A DNA stretch of 64,000 nucleotides, taken from assembly GCF_000046705.1 (NCBI RefSeq), contig NC_005956.1, forward strand, positions 1,178,001-1,242,000. The letters are read 5' to 3'. The notes below the pieces were generated by a model. It was not told where the DNA came from and made no database searches. It saw only the letters and a list, made by a program, of their open reading frames with translations. Made by a program: the position numbers and the translations under genes. Every line of letters begins with the position of its first letter. Position 1 is the stretch's first letter. Below are positions 1 to 9,588 of this stretch, one piece after another. This DNA is from Bartonella henselae str. Houston-1. Its GTDB lineage: Bacteria > Pseudomonadota > Alphaproteobacteria > Rhizobiales > Rhizobiaceae.

Positions 1-216
1 ATCACAACCGAACATATAAGCCGAAATAAGCATAAAATTTCCGTTTTTACAACATAATTGACATCAAAAACGAATTGCAGAAGTTCAGCTTTTTATATTA
101 CCGGTTAGTTCAGATATTAAACTGTGTTGAGTAGTAATATTTAAAAAGACAATTCCAGCACAAAATCAAAAAAAGAGATCTGATTTTTATATTTTTTTTT
201 CAGCAAGAATTGGTCG

Positions 217-1494
217 TCAGATAACAAAATCAAATAACGTTTGATCATCGGTAATATCACGATAGCGCCAACCTAACTCTTGAAATTTTTTCTCTAAAAG
301 ACAAAAATTATCATATTTTTTTGTCTCAATTGCAATCAACACAGAGCCAAAACTTCTAGATGATTTCTTAAGATATTCAAAACGTACGATATCATCATCG
401 GGAGAAAGTTGAGCAAGAAAACTACGCAACGCACCAGGATGTTGCGGAAAACTAAAAATAAAATATTTTCTCAATCCCTGAAAACGGAGAGAACGTTCTT
501 TAATATCTGGCAAACGCTCAAAATCAAAATTACCACCTGAAATAACAAGAAGAATTTTTTTGCCTTTTAACTCTTGAGGAGGAAGACTATTAAGAGCATC
601 AATCGATAAAGCACCAGCTGGTTCAAGGACCACACCTTCAACATTGAGCATTTCAACCATTGTAGAGCACACACGGTTCTCAGGAACTGTAATAACAGAA
701 TCTGGTGAAAAATTCTTCAGCATTGTGTAATTTAATGCACCAATTTCCGCTACAGCAGCTCCATCTACAAATGTATCGATATTTTCAAGTTTGACACGTT
801 TTCCACTCTTCAAACAAGCGAACAAGCTTGCAGCTCTCTTCGGCTCAACAAAGCGAAGCTCGGTTTTCCAACCATATTCATGTAAAAACTTGCTCACACC
901 ACTGGCCAAACCACCTCCACCTACAGGAACAAGAATCAAATCTGGCTCGCTTTCACCATTGAGTTTTTTCCATTGCAAAACAGCCTCACACAAAACTGTC
1001 GCCTGCCCCGTAATAATGCGAGTATCGTCAAAAGGCGGTGCCATAACACCACCACTCTCCGTAGCAAAAGATTGTGCTGCCGCATAACATTGGTCAAACG
1101 TTTCACCAATTAAACGGATATCAACAAACTCTTTGCCAAAAACGCGCGTCTTATCAATTTTCTGTTGCGGAGTCGTCACAGGCATAAAAATCACGCCTTT
1201 ACGTTTAAAATAGCGACAAACAAATGAAACCCCTTGCGCGTGATTCCCCGCTGACGCACAAACAAATGCTGCATTTTGAGATATCTTACTAAGCATTTCT
1301 GAAACAAAATTAAAAGCACCGCGAATTTTATAAGATCGCACCGGAGTTAAATCTTCACGTTTCAAATAAATTTCTGCATCATATTTTTGACTAAGAAAAT
1401 CATTTCTTTGAAGAGGTGTTTCAGCAAATACATTATGCAAAGCCACCATAGCCTTGTTTACATCTTGAATAAATTTACTCATAACAGCAGTCAT
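217..1494 (-). CDS. ilvA: Threonine dehydratase (threonine ammonia-lyase), biosynthetic type
   Basis: PLP enzyme that deaminates threonine to 2-oxobutanoate, the first step towards isoleucine. The PLP lysine lies in the motif SYKIRGA near residue 56 and the phosphate-binding glycine loop reads VGGGGLASG near residue 190. The last ~90 residues form one ACT-like regulatory domain (starting near FSFPQHPGALRSF), as in the ~410-420 aa single-ACT form of the family. The frame is open from a TTG at 1506, but ATG at 1494 is the more likely start (425 aa); another ATG is at 1482. It is a monocistronic gene at the window edge. ilvI and ilvC lie in the same window but not next to it, so isoleucine synthesis genes are dispersed here. 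Function is confident, start is not. Confidence 0.93.
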   Translation of the reverse strand: MTAVMSKFIQDVNKAMVALHNVFAETPLQRNDFLSQKYDAEIYLKREDLTPVRSYKIRGAFNFVSEMLSKISQNAAFVCASAGNHAQGVSFVCRYFKRKGVIFMPVTTPQQKIDKTRVFGKEFVDIRLIGETFDQCYAAAQSFATESGGVMAPPFDDTRIITGQATVLCEAVLQWKKLNGESEPDLILVPVGGGGLASGVSKFLHEYGWKTELRFVEPKRAASLFACLKSGKRVKLENIDTFVDGAAVAEIGALNYTMLKNFSPDSVITVPENRVCSTMVEMLNVEGVVLEPAGALSIDALNSLPPQELKGKKILLVISGGNFDFERLPDIKERSLRFQGLRKYFIFSFPQHPGALRSFLAQLSPDDDIVRFEYLKKSSRSFGSVLIAIETKKYDNFCLLEKKFQELGWRYRDITDDQTLFDFVI

Positions 1495-1641
1495 TTCATG
1501 CTTCAATTAATACTATACAGGCCCCTTCTAGCTATAAAAGCGGCCATTGTCAGTTAAAAATTGAACGAAGAATGAAAAGTTTTCTTCTTATTATTAATCC
1601 TTGATTCAATAAAAGATATAGCTTATGAGAGAGTTCTTATC

Positions 1642-1727
1642 GCGGACGTGATGAAATCGGTAAACATAGCAGACTTAAAATCTGCCGGTCTAAGACCTTG
1701 CGGGTTCAAGTCCCGCCGTCCGCACCA
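1642..1727 (+). tRNA. tRNA-Leu(UAA)
   Basis: An 86-nt class II tRNA. The acceptor stem GCGGACG pairs with CGTCCGC, followed by A and an encoded CCA. The anticodon stem GCAGA/TCTGC encloses the loop CTTAAAA, giving anticodon TAA. There is a long variable arm and the T-arm contains GGTTCAAGTCC. Confidence 0.97.
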
Positions 1728-2000
1728 CCCCATGTGGATTTTCCCTTATTTTTCAATAATTCAATAAATTGCTAAATAAACTACCTTTCAAAGTTTATGA
1801 TAACGTTATAGCATTATTGAACTGAGCCATAATTATGGAAAGTTACGAATCAGGGTTTCCTTTTGAACACATGTTTTAGCTGTACTCATAATCTCAAAAG
1901 CTTTTATTTTTTAAAATTGGTATCTGAGAAACTTTTTTCATCACCTAACAATCAAAATCAATAACCTCTTCTCCACCACAAAACAGTATGTTACATAGAT

Positions 2001-2033
2001 AAAAAAATAAAGGTCCTATCAAAGATAGAACCT
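2001..2033 (-). terminator. Rho-independent terminator of the hbp locus
   Basis: On the - strand AGGTTCTATC, loop TTT, GATAGGACCT forms a 10-bp stem with one G-U pair, followed by a T-rich run. It lies ~25 bp past the hbp pseudogene stop, so the transcription unit still has its terminator. Confidence 0.75.
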
Positions 2034-2058
2034 CTTAAGCAAATTTAATTTTATAAAA

Positions 2059-2943
2059 TTAGAATTTGTAAGCTATTCCAACACGGAAATCATTCGTCTT
2101 ATAATCAAGCTCAATCGTATCTTTGAATTTCTTTTTACCAAAATCTGAGTAACGATATTCCGCACGAACAATAAAATTATTTGTCATTGCAAAGTCAACA
2201 CCACCACCAACAGTGTAACCAATCATTGTCTTTGTTTCATCTGATGTAGCAGAAAAGGGATCTTCTCCAGTAATTGAGGTGGACAAAATATCTTGAAATT
2301 TCCCATAAGCAACACCCCCAGAGATATAAGGCATCATACGCGCAACAGAAAAACCAATACGCGCTCGTGTTGCACCAGTCCATTTTTGTTTCAAAGTATG
2401 ACTAAAAGTAAGATGATTTCCTTCTACTTCTTGTTGATTTCTTACAACCGGCTTAGAAACTTCGCTTAAGTGACCTAACTTAAAACTAACCTGCTTAGGC
2501 TCACTCCCTCCCTCTTCCGCACTACTCTCTACAGTTTCGTCATGAACAATAGTTTTTGTATCCTTTTGTCCAAAAAAAAGTATATCTGTATCAACTCCTA
2601 ATATTAAACCATTGTCAAATTCGAGATTGGCACCTGTATAAAAACCGCCTATAAAACCGGAAAGCTTAGGCATATATTGCTTCTCAACCGGAACCTATTT
2701 TTTATTCTTACTACTCTCATCAGGATAAAGAGGAATGTCAACATCACGAGTCATTGCAGAAATTTTACTCGAAAAACCACCAATTTGGCCTCCGAAATAA
2801 AAACCTGCCCAAGAAAAAGGAGGAGAAGTGATAACTGATGGAATAACTTGTTCTGACTGATGAGGAACTATTACATCTGCAGCCTGTATCACAGAAACTG
2901 GAATGAAAGCAAAAACGGATGCTATTATAAACCTTGTATTCAT
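2059..2943 (-). pseudogene. hbp: Hemin-binding / Omp25-like outer-membrane beta-barrel protein, interrupted by an in-frame TAG
   Basis: Two collinear open frames (2943-2698 and 2694-2059) are in the same phase and separated by a single TAG at 2695-2697. Together they read as one 294-codon gene of the Bartonella hemin-binding protein (Hbp/Pap31) family. It begins with a signal peptide ending near VIQAADV, continues with the typical WAGFYFGGQIGGF strand, and ends in alternating beta-strands with the terminal aromatic motif VGIAYKF. Around the stop the reading is SKNKK-stop-VPVEKQYMPKLSG; by recall, relatives have Trp at this site, so TGG to TAG would explain it. Everything downstream is intact, including the terminator, so the lesion looks recent. 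It could be a real pseudogene, a suppressed stop, or a sequencing error. The downstream part begins at an ATG (2673) but would lack an export signal. Confidence 0.85.
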
Positions 2944-3717
2944 TAAAATTATACCCCATTGCTATTATTTAGATATAACAAAAACATTAGATTTAGAAAA
3001 ATAGAAAAAACCGTAGAATCTTATGCTAAAAAATACATATATCTTTTTATAAATACAGTACATCAAATATAATTACATAACAATTTAATTTTAGGCAATA
3101 AATTTAATCACTTTGTACGACTTTTGCTATCATAAAATAATTTAAATATGAAATTTTAACAAAAAAATGCTATATTATGAAACTATAATACTCTTCTTAT
3201 TCAAATTAGCGTATCAAAATTCTAAAAATGGATCATTCAGCAATCTTTTTGCATAAATCGCCCTCTGAAAAGGGAAGGTTATTTTTAATATATCGGAATT
3301 TTTTAAATATTAACTAAATAAAAATGAAATATATTATTAACTTTAAAGAATAATTATTGCAAATAATAATAGTAAATATAAATTAACTAAATAAAAAATA
3401 TAATTAAATTTAAAATAAATATATTTTAATAAAGCTTATAAAAATAAAAACTTAGAAGAGTTTATTTAAACTTCTTATCTTTTATATTCCATACGAAAAT
3501 CTTATAGAAATGTTTAAGGGATATCAGGCTAAAAACACGTATTGCAGATACTGTAAACAGCTAAAAAAACCTACCTGCCTTACTAATCAAATGCCAAACC
3601 TCATATTGAGATCACAGCTTTCCCTCTTCATTTTTTAATATGATATTATTTAAAGAAAGAAAAAACAGTATTATTATTCTTCCAAATTTTGTCTAATCAC
3701 AAAAATATTAAATCATT
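2944..3717. other. Gene-free AT-rich gap
   Basis: Very AT-rich spacer holding the hbp upstream region (right side of the hbp start) and the downstream region of the small secreted-protein gene. No open frame, RNA gene or clear repeat could be supported. Confidence 0.6.
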
Positions 3718-3990
3718 TTATTTAAAAATCGCTCTACCTTCACTGATTTCTATATTATCTTCTGCCCTTACTGCAAAACGATCTTTATTAGGAAAAGTGA
3801 TAAAACATCCCTTCATACAAACAGTAGCTGTTTGATGAGGATTCAAGGTGATATTTGAAAGGTTATTCCCTTCGACAAGAATAAAAGATTGTATCTTTAA
3901 ATCAGTATTTTTCACAGTTGCTGCAAAAGTTGTCATGATAAAAATATCCAACAAGGTGACCGCAACAAAAACATGAAGATATTTCAGCAC
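3718..3990 (-). CDS. Small putative exported protein of unknown function
   Basis: 90 aa from a GTG start. Residues 1-24 look like a signal peptide (hydrophobic core ending TTFAAT). The remainder is a compact soluble domain with two cysteines in a VCMKGCF motif and a C-terminus rich in acidic and hydrophobic alternation. The gene overlaps the 3' end of the upstream mechanosensitive channel gene by 7 nt and has a good Shine-Dalgarno (AGGAAGGA) inside that gene, which supports translational coupling. I do not recognise a family. A periplasmic location is an inference from the signal peptide. Confidence 0.6.
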   Translation of the reverse strand: MLKYLHVFVAVTLLDIFIMTTFAATVKNTDLKIQSFILVEGNNLSNITLNPHQTATVCMKGCFITFPNKDRFAVRAEDNIEISEGRAIFK

Positions 3991-6347
3991 TCTAGGATTC
4001 CTTCCTGAACAAAACGTTTATATAATACAAAATGAAGAGCATTTGTTACCTTAAAAGATGAGGTAATGTTAGGCACATAAACAGCCAAACTAAATGAAAA
4101 TTTCTTACTATCGAACGCAGTAAAACTCACCTGCGGCGCAGGGTTTTTTAAAACACCTTCTGTCGTAGAAGCAATCTCTAGCAAAATTTCAACAACACGC
4201 TCTGGAGCAACATTAGGAGAAACAACAATAGGGATATCAACCCGCCCCATTTTGCTCCCTCTAGTCCAATTACTAACGTTATTATTAATGAGACTTGAAT
4301 TAGGAATAATGATTGTCTTTCGCTGAAATGTTTCAAGTTCTGTCGCACGTACACTAATACGTTTGACAATCCCCCCCACTGATCCAGCTTCCACATAATC
4401 TCCAAGTTTAAATGGTCTTCCAATCAAAATGATAAGTCCAGAGACAAAATTTTGAACAATATTTTGTAAACCAAAACCTATACCAAGTGAAAGCCCACCA
4501 GCAATGAGTGCAAAATTTTTGAGATCCAAACCTGCCATTGACAATCCTATCAAAGCAGAAACAACAACACCAGCATAACTAATGACTGTTTTAATAGAAT
4601 TACGGACACCAGAATCAAACTCCCCATGCACCAATACCATTCCATCCAGCCAGCAGATAAATCGGCGGTTAAGGAACCAACAAGCAAAGAAAGCAATGAT
4701 TCCAATTACAATAGAAATTAAAGAAACAGATATATTTCCAATTTGAAAACCGGTCATAACCTGCAATAATACCCTTCGCAAATCAGAATACGAAAATCCA
4801 AATTGCACAGCAATTGGCATTGCACAAAGTATAACCACAATTAAATTGAGAACAACACTTATCACAATCCCCAACTTATTCATTGTTTTCTCTTCTAAAT
4901 GGAACCATTGCATCAAAGCATGACCAACGCTCGTTTTCATAAATTGCCCTTTAGTTCCAATTACTTGAGCGCTTTTTATTCCTAAATACATGAGAACCAA
5001 AAATGCACCACCAATCACGATTTGCTGCATAATAAAATGCGCCAAACCAACATACCCTAAAGAATCCATCACAATAAGCAATAATCCCAATACAATGAAT
5101 GGAATACGTATATAAAGTGGCAAAAAATGCGTTTCTCTCTCTTCATTTTGAGAAGATTTACGTCTAAACCGCAACGGCACAAATGAAATTATAAACAGCA
5201 GTATTGCAAAAAGAAAAACAGCAATAAAACTTTTGGCAATTGTCAAAGAAAGAGAAGCTGAAACGACTTGATAAATACTATCAAGAACAGCATCAAATGC
5301 CAAAATGCCACCTAGAAAAGTGAGCAAAATTACCAATTGATGTGCCACAAACGGCGTAATATTAAAAAGGCGCACATGAACCATATTCAATGATAAAAGA
5401 ACAAGAGCTAAACGGTTGATCAAAAAGACTAAAATAATTTGATGTCCAACGGTATAAAATATCGTTGTGAGCTTCCCTAACTCCATACCAAAACTATGAA
5501 ACAAAAAAAACACGAGATAAACGCAAACAACACAAACAAGCAAAGGCAAAAGAATTGAAATAAAAGCAACCAATAAGCGTTGTAAATAAGATATTTCCTC
5601 ATTGCCCTTAGTAAAATAGCAGTTCACATGTGCGAGAACTTTACGAGAAAAATAAGAAAGACCCAAAGCAACAAAAAGCGGAACTAAAAAGGAAAGAAAC
5701 AGCTGTAAAAATTTGAAATGAAATACGAATTTACACCAAGAACTAAATAGAAAAAGAAAATCAGAGGAAGCCTCTTTCATTTTCTCAACGGAATATTTAA
5801 GCATCGGTATTGAAAACTCAAGTCTGTTCTTAAATGTGCGTTTAAAAAGTTCTCGAGACTGAGAAAGAGAAAGTTCAACTATTTTATTTGTAGCCAAAAA
5901 GATTTCTTCGAACTGCAGCACCATATTATTAATCTGTGCTTTTTTCTTTATCAGATGAGAGCGCTCTTTCAAATTTTTTGGCTCATCTTGGAGCTCTTTC
6001 AATTGATCAAGAAGAACGTTAATATCATTAAGAGGATTACGCAAAACAAATGCTGCTTCTATAGCACGTTTATTGATATCTCGCGCGCGCAAGCGCACCT
6101 TTGCTAAAGCATATTCATTTGCTGATTCGTTGGCAAAATCTTTTTGTAAATTTTTTATCTCTTGTTCAAGTATCTTAATAATTTGTTGTTGTTTTTGAAT
6201 AATTTCATCAATTGAGTGAGAAATTACCGATTGCCCAATTATTGTATATTGTGATCCTAGATGCCCCCATACACAAGAGCTCCATCCAACAACATTCCCA
6301 AGAATGAAGAAAAAAATGCATAATTTTTTTTTAAAAAATGAACACAT
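3984..6347 (-). CDS. Large mechanosensitive ion channel, MscS family (DUF3772/MscK-like)
   Basis: 787 aa. N-terminal signal peptide, then a coiled-coil-rich periplasmic region (about residues 35-190), then about ten membrane segments. The C-terminal part carries the MscS pore helix and beta domain (GGLSLGIGFGLQNIVQNF near residue 615, followed by GRPFKLGDYVE and GGIVKRISVRATEL). Such channels open on membrane tension and release solutes during hypo-osmotic shock. The periplasmic extension makes it resemble MscK/YjeP and DUF3772 proteins rather than the minimal ~290-aa MscS. A small exported protein gene follows with a 7-nt overlap. Specific subfamily assignment is less sure than MscS membership. 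Confidence 0.88.
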   Translation of the reverse strand: MCSFFKKKLCIFFFILGNVVGWSSCVWGHLGSQYTIIGQSVISHSIDEIIQKQQQIIKILEQEIKNLQKDFANESANEYALAKVRLRARDINKRAIEAAFVLRNPLNDINVLLDQLKELQDEPKNLKERSHLIKKKAQINNMVLQFEEIFLATNKIVELSLSQSRELFKRTFKNRLEFSIPMLKYSVEKMKEASSDFLFLFSSWCKFVFHFKFLQLFLSFLVPLFVALGLSYFSRKVLAHVNCYFTKGNEEISYLQRLLVAFISILLPLLVCVVCVYLVFFLFHSFGMELGKLTTIFYTVGHQIILVFLINRLALVLLSLNMVHVRLFNITPFVAHQLVILLTFLGGILAFDAVLDSIYQVVSASLSLTIAKSFIAVFLFAILLFIISFVPLRFRRKSSQNEERETHFLPLYIRIPFIVLGLLLIVMDSLGYVGLAHFIMQQIVIGGAFLVLMYLGIKSAQVIGTKGQFMKTSVGHALMQWFHLEEKTMNKLGIVISVVLNLIVVILCAMPIAVQFGFSYSDLRRVLLQVMTGFQIGNISVSLISIVIGIIAFFACWFLNRRFICWLDGMVLVHGEFDSGVRNSIKTVISYAGVVVSALIGLSMAGLDLKNFALIAGGLSLGIGFGLQNIVQNFVSGLIILIGRPFKLGDYVEAGSVGGIVKRISVRATELETFQRKTIIIPNSSLINNNVSNWTRGSKMGRVDIPIVVSPNVAPERVVEILLEIASTTEGVLKNPAPQVSFTAFDSKKFSFSLAVYVPNITSSFKVTNALHFVLYKRFVQEGILEC

Positions 6348-6970
6348 ATCTACCTTAGGTCTAAGATGTGGAATCCCCTCTTCGTAGAAATATGAAATGA
6401 GACAAATATTTTCAACTTATGTAGAATAATTTTTATACAAGCTTCCCCTCATCCTATAATACTGATAAAAGAAAGAATAAAGTAAGCCGACATTAAATAA
6501 GAAACAGAAAGCAAGCTAGTATGTTTTTTTTGCACATCTATTGCAAAAAAGAAAAATTCCCCCCTTTTACGATCTGGTTGCTTCTGTCCAGCTTAGGCAT
6601 ATTATTAATCAATGATCTAGAAGCATATATTCATCTGATTGCCCCCCCATGTCAGTAATGTCATTACAATTAATGCATTTGATTTAGAAAACAAGTATGA
6701 TCAATTGAACATTACAACAACTACAAACAAAAAGTTTTTAACACTCCATAAAGATTATGTTTTGCCTTTTAGGACTTTTCAAAGTATCCTAGTATTGAAT
6801 ACATCTTTAATAGCTGCCATAGTTATTTGCACACAACTTAATAATTTTCAGATGCAATGTTTTACAAACAAACGTACTCCTCCTTTTTCTTGAACTATGA
6901 AACCGTCATCCTATCTTACTCCTGCGTTTCATTTTAATAACCATTAGATTGCCTATTAGCGGAATATATC
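6348..6970. other. Gap with divergent promoters, no gene supported
   Basis: Spacer between the divergent channel gene and secDF. An 84-codon frame at 6639-6893 starts with TTG, has no ribosome binding site and resembles nothing, so it is not called. yajC, often upstream of secD, is absent here. Confidence 0.6.
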
Positions 6971-9484
6971 ATGCGCACACCCGGTTGGTTAATTACTCTT
7001 TATTGTTTTATCCTTTTAAGCAGCATCTACGTTGCCTTGCCCAACTTATTTTCACAAGAACAAGTTAAAAACTCAAAATTCCTAACTGACACTCGTGTAA
7101 CACTTGGTCTTGACCTTCAAGGAGGCTCTTCCCTCCTCCTCGAAGTCGATACAAAAACACTAAAACGTGATCAACTACACATGGTTTTAGGCAATGTGCG
7201 AAATATACTTCGTGAAAAGCAAATCCGCACATCAAGCGTTCGTGTTCTCGAGGATAGCGTAATTGCTCTTATTTCTGATCCAACAGAAAGTGAAAAAGCT
7301 GTTTCTGCTTTAAAAACATTGATTACACCTATACACAGCAGTTTTGGAACTACAGCCGATGATATCACTATCAGTGCTCAAGATAAAACTATCCGTGTCA
7401 TGTTAACCGAAGCTGGTATAAAAGAACGTATCAGCAATGCTATTGAGCAAAGCTTAGAAATCATCCGTCGTCGTATAGATCAGGTTGGTGTAACGGAACC
7501 AGCCATCCAAAAGGTAGGAACTGATCGTATTATGGTTCAGTTGCCTGGTCTACAAGACCCAAAGCAGTTACGCGATCTATTAGGAACAACCGCTAAGATG
7601 ACCTTTCATCTTGTTCCCTCCAACGTGGATATAAATAACTTACCCACAGGTGTTTCAATCCTTCCTGGTTATACTGATGAAACACAACGCTATGCGATTT
7701 ATGACCAAATCGCCTTGGATGGAAATGTCCTCAAAGACGCTCGCGCAGGTTTTGACCCGCAAATGCCAGGGCGTTCTATTATTTCATTTACCATGAATTC
7801 CACGGGCTCAAAAATATTCGCGGACATAACACGACAAAATATTAACCGTCCTTTTGCAATCGTTCTTGATAACAAAGTTTTAACCGCTCCAACTATTAAT
7901 AGTGTCATTCCCAACGGACAAGGCCAAATTACAGGAAATTTTGATCCCAAAGAAGCATCGACTCTAGCAGCTCTCTTACGGGCTGGTTCCTTACCGGCAC
8001 CGCTAACGGTGATTGAAGAAAGAACTGTAGGTCCAAACCTTGGTGCTGATGCCATCCAAATGGGGCTTTACACAGGTATCATTGGCTTTGTTTTTGTTAC
8101 AGTTTTTATTTTTCTTCTATACGGAGTTTGGGGTATTATTGCAAATATCGCACTAGCACTCCACACTATTTTAACATTTGCCGCACTAAGCCTTCTCGGT
8201 GCTACACTCACACTACCAGGTATTGCTGGTATTATTTTAGGCATCGGTATCGCTGTTGACGCTAATATTCTTATCAATGAGCGTATCCGTGAAGAAAGTC
8301 GAAAAGGCATCAGCGCCTTTGCTGCCTTGGATCGTGGCTTCAAACAAGCTTTCGCGACCATTATTGATGCCAACGTTACTGCAATTATTGCAACTATTTT
8401 ACTATTTTGGTTTGGCACCGGTCCTGTTCGCGGTTTTGCTGTCACAATGTTGCTTGGTATTATCATCTCCATGTTTACAAATATCACCATTGTGCGCATC
8501 ATGATGATTTGGGTTGTCCGTAAATGGAAAATTAAAGCTCTGCATCTTCACTCTGTTTTCAATATCATCCCACGAAATACAACTTTCCACTTTATGAAAG
8601 CGCGATTCATTGGTATTGGTGTCTCAATTGTTTTATCGCTTGCTTCTATTTTTTTGTTTTTTAAACCTGGCTTGAATTTCGGAATTGATTTCATTGGCGG
8701 TAGCCAAATGAGCATTACTACCAAAGCTCCAGCAAATTTAACAACCTTACGTTCACAACTTTCTACCCTTAATATCGGTGAAGTTACGCTACAAAATATG
8801 GATAATGCAAACACCGTGCTCATCCGCATTCAAAAACAAAGTGGTGGTGAAATACAACAAACCACTGCTATTGATAAGGTGAAAACAACAGTACACAATA
8901 TTTATCCTAATGCTACATTCGATCAAATAGAAGTCGTTGGTCCCAAAATTTCAGGTGAACTTGCTACAGCTGCTTTTACTGCGGTTATTCTTGCGGCAAT
9001 TGCCATGTCTCTTTATATATGGTTACGCTTCGAATGGTTTTTTGCAGTTGGGGCAATTGTAACGCTCATCCTAGACACCACAAAAATGATTGGTTTTTTT
9101 GCTTTATTTCAGTTTGATTTCAATTTAACTGCCATCGCCGCTCTTTTAACGATTGTTGGTTATTCCATAAATGATAAAGTAGTGGTTTATGATCGAATGC
9201 GCGAAAATATGCGCCTTTATAAAAAAATGTCACTACGTGAACTAATTGATCTTTCAATTAATCAAGTTCTTATACGCTGTCTCTTTACATCCGCTACCAC
9301 AGTTCTCGCTATGCTCCCTATGGCATTATGGGGCGGAAGCGCTGTTTATAATTTTGCATTTCCTATGGTATTTGGAATTATTATTGCAACATCGTCTTCA
9401 ATCTTTATTGCTGCTCCTATTTTACTACTACTTGGGAATTGGTGGCGTAAAAGAAATAATCACACAAACACGACACTACAATAA
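6971..9484 (+). CDS. secDF: Protein translocase subunit SecDF (fused)
   Basis: 837 aa in one chain, combining SecD (about residues 1-525) and SecF (about 535-837). These accessory Sec proteins use the proton gradient to drive late steps of export. Visible signatures are the N-terminal TM helix, the periplasmic P1 region with DLQGGSSLLLEVD, the SecD membrane motif GIAVDANILINERIREE near residue 430, the SecF start GLNFGIDFIGGSQM near 560, and the SecF motif NDKVVVYDRMREN near 735. SecD and SecF are separate genes in many proteobacteria; fusion is known in others and both halves are complete here. It is followed 104 bp later by an antiporter gene on the same strand. Confidence 0.97.
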   Translation: MRTPGWLITLYCFILLSSIYVALPNLFSQEQVKNSKFLTDTRVTLGLDLQGGSSLLLEVDTKTLKRDQLHMVLGNVRNILREKQIRTSSVRVLEDSVIALISDPTESEKAVSALKTLITPIHSSFGTTADDITISAQDKTIRVMLTEAGIKERISNAIEQSLEIIRRRIDQVGVTEPAIQKVGTDRIMVQLPGLQDPKQLRDLLGTTAKMTFHLVPSNVDINNLPTGVSILPGYTDETQRYAIYDQIALDGNVLKDARAGFDPQMPGRSIISFTMNSTGSKIFADITRQNINRPFAIVLDNKVLTAPTINSVIPNGQGQITGNFDPKEASTLAALLRAGSLPAPLTVIEERTVGPNLGADAIQMGLYTGIIGFVFVTVFIFLLYGVWGIIANIALALHTILTFAALSLLGATLTLPGIAGIILGIGIAVDANILINERIREESRKGISAFAALDRGFKQAFATIIDANVTAIIATILLFWFGTGPVRGFAVTMLLGIIISMFTNITIVRIMMIWVVRKWKIKALHLHSVFNIIPRNTTFHFMKARFIGIGVSIVLSLASIFLFFKPGLNFGIDFIGGSQMSITTKAPANLTTLRSQLSTLNIGEVTLQNMDNANTVLIRIQKQSGGEIQQTTAIDKVKTTVHNIYPNATFDQIEVVGPKISGELATAAFTAVILAAIAMSLYIWLRFEWFFAVGAIVTLILDTTKMIGFFALFQFDFNLTAIAALLTIVGYSINDKVVVYDRMRENMRLYKKMSLRELIDLSINQVLIRCLFTSATTVLAMLPMALWGGSAVYNFAFPMVFGIIIATSSSIFIAAPILLLLGNWWRKRNNHTNTTLQ

Positions 9485-9588
9485 AAATGCCACGTTAATT
9501 CATATATGAAATACCATTCCTCTTTTCTTATAAAAAAAGCTATAGTCGCTTTAATGAATTCATTTTTTTTGAAAAAGTCATAAATATT

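Noticed and set aside
2765..2959. 64-codon frame at the hbp start
   Set aside because: Out-of-frame shadow of the hbp signal-peptide region.
6639..6893. 84-codon frame upstream of secDF
   Set aside because: TTG start, no ribosome binding site, no resemblance to YajC or any family.
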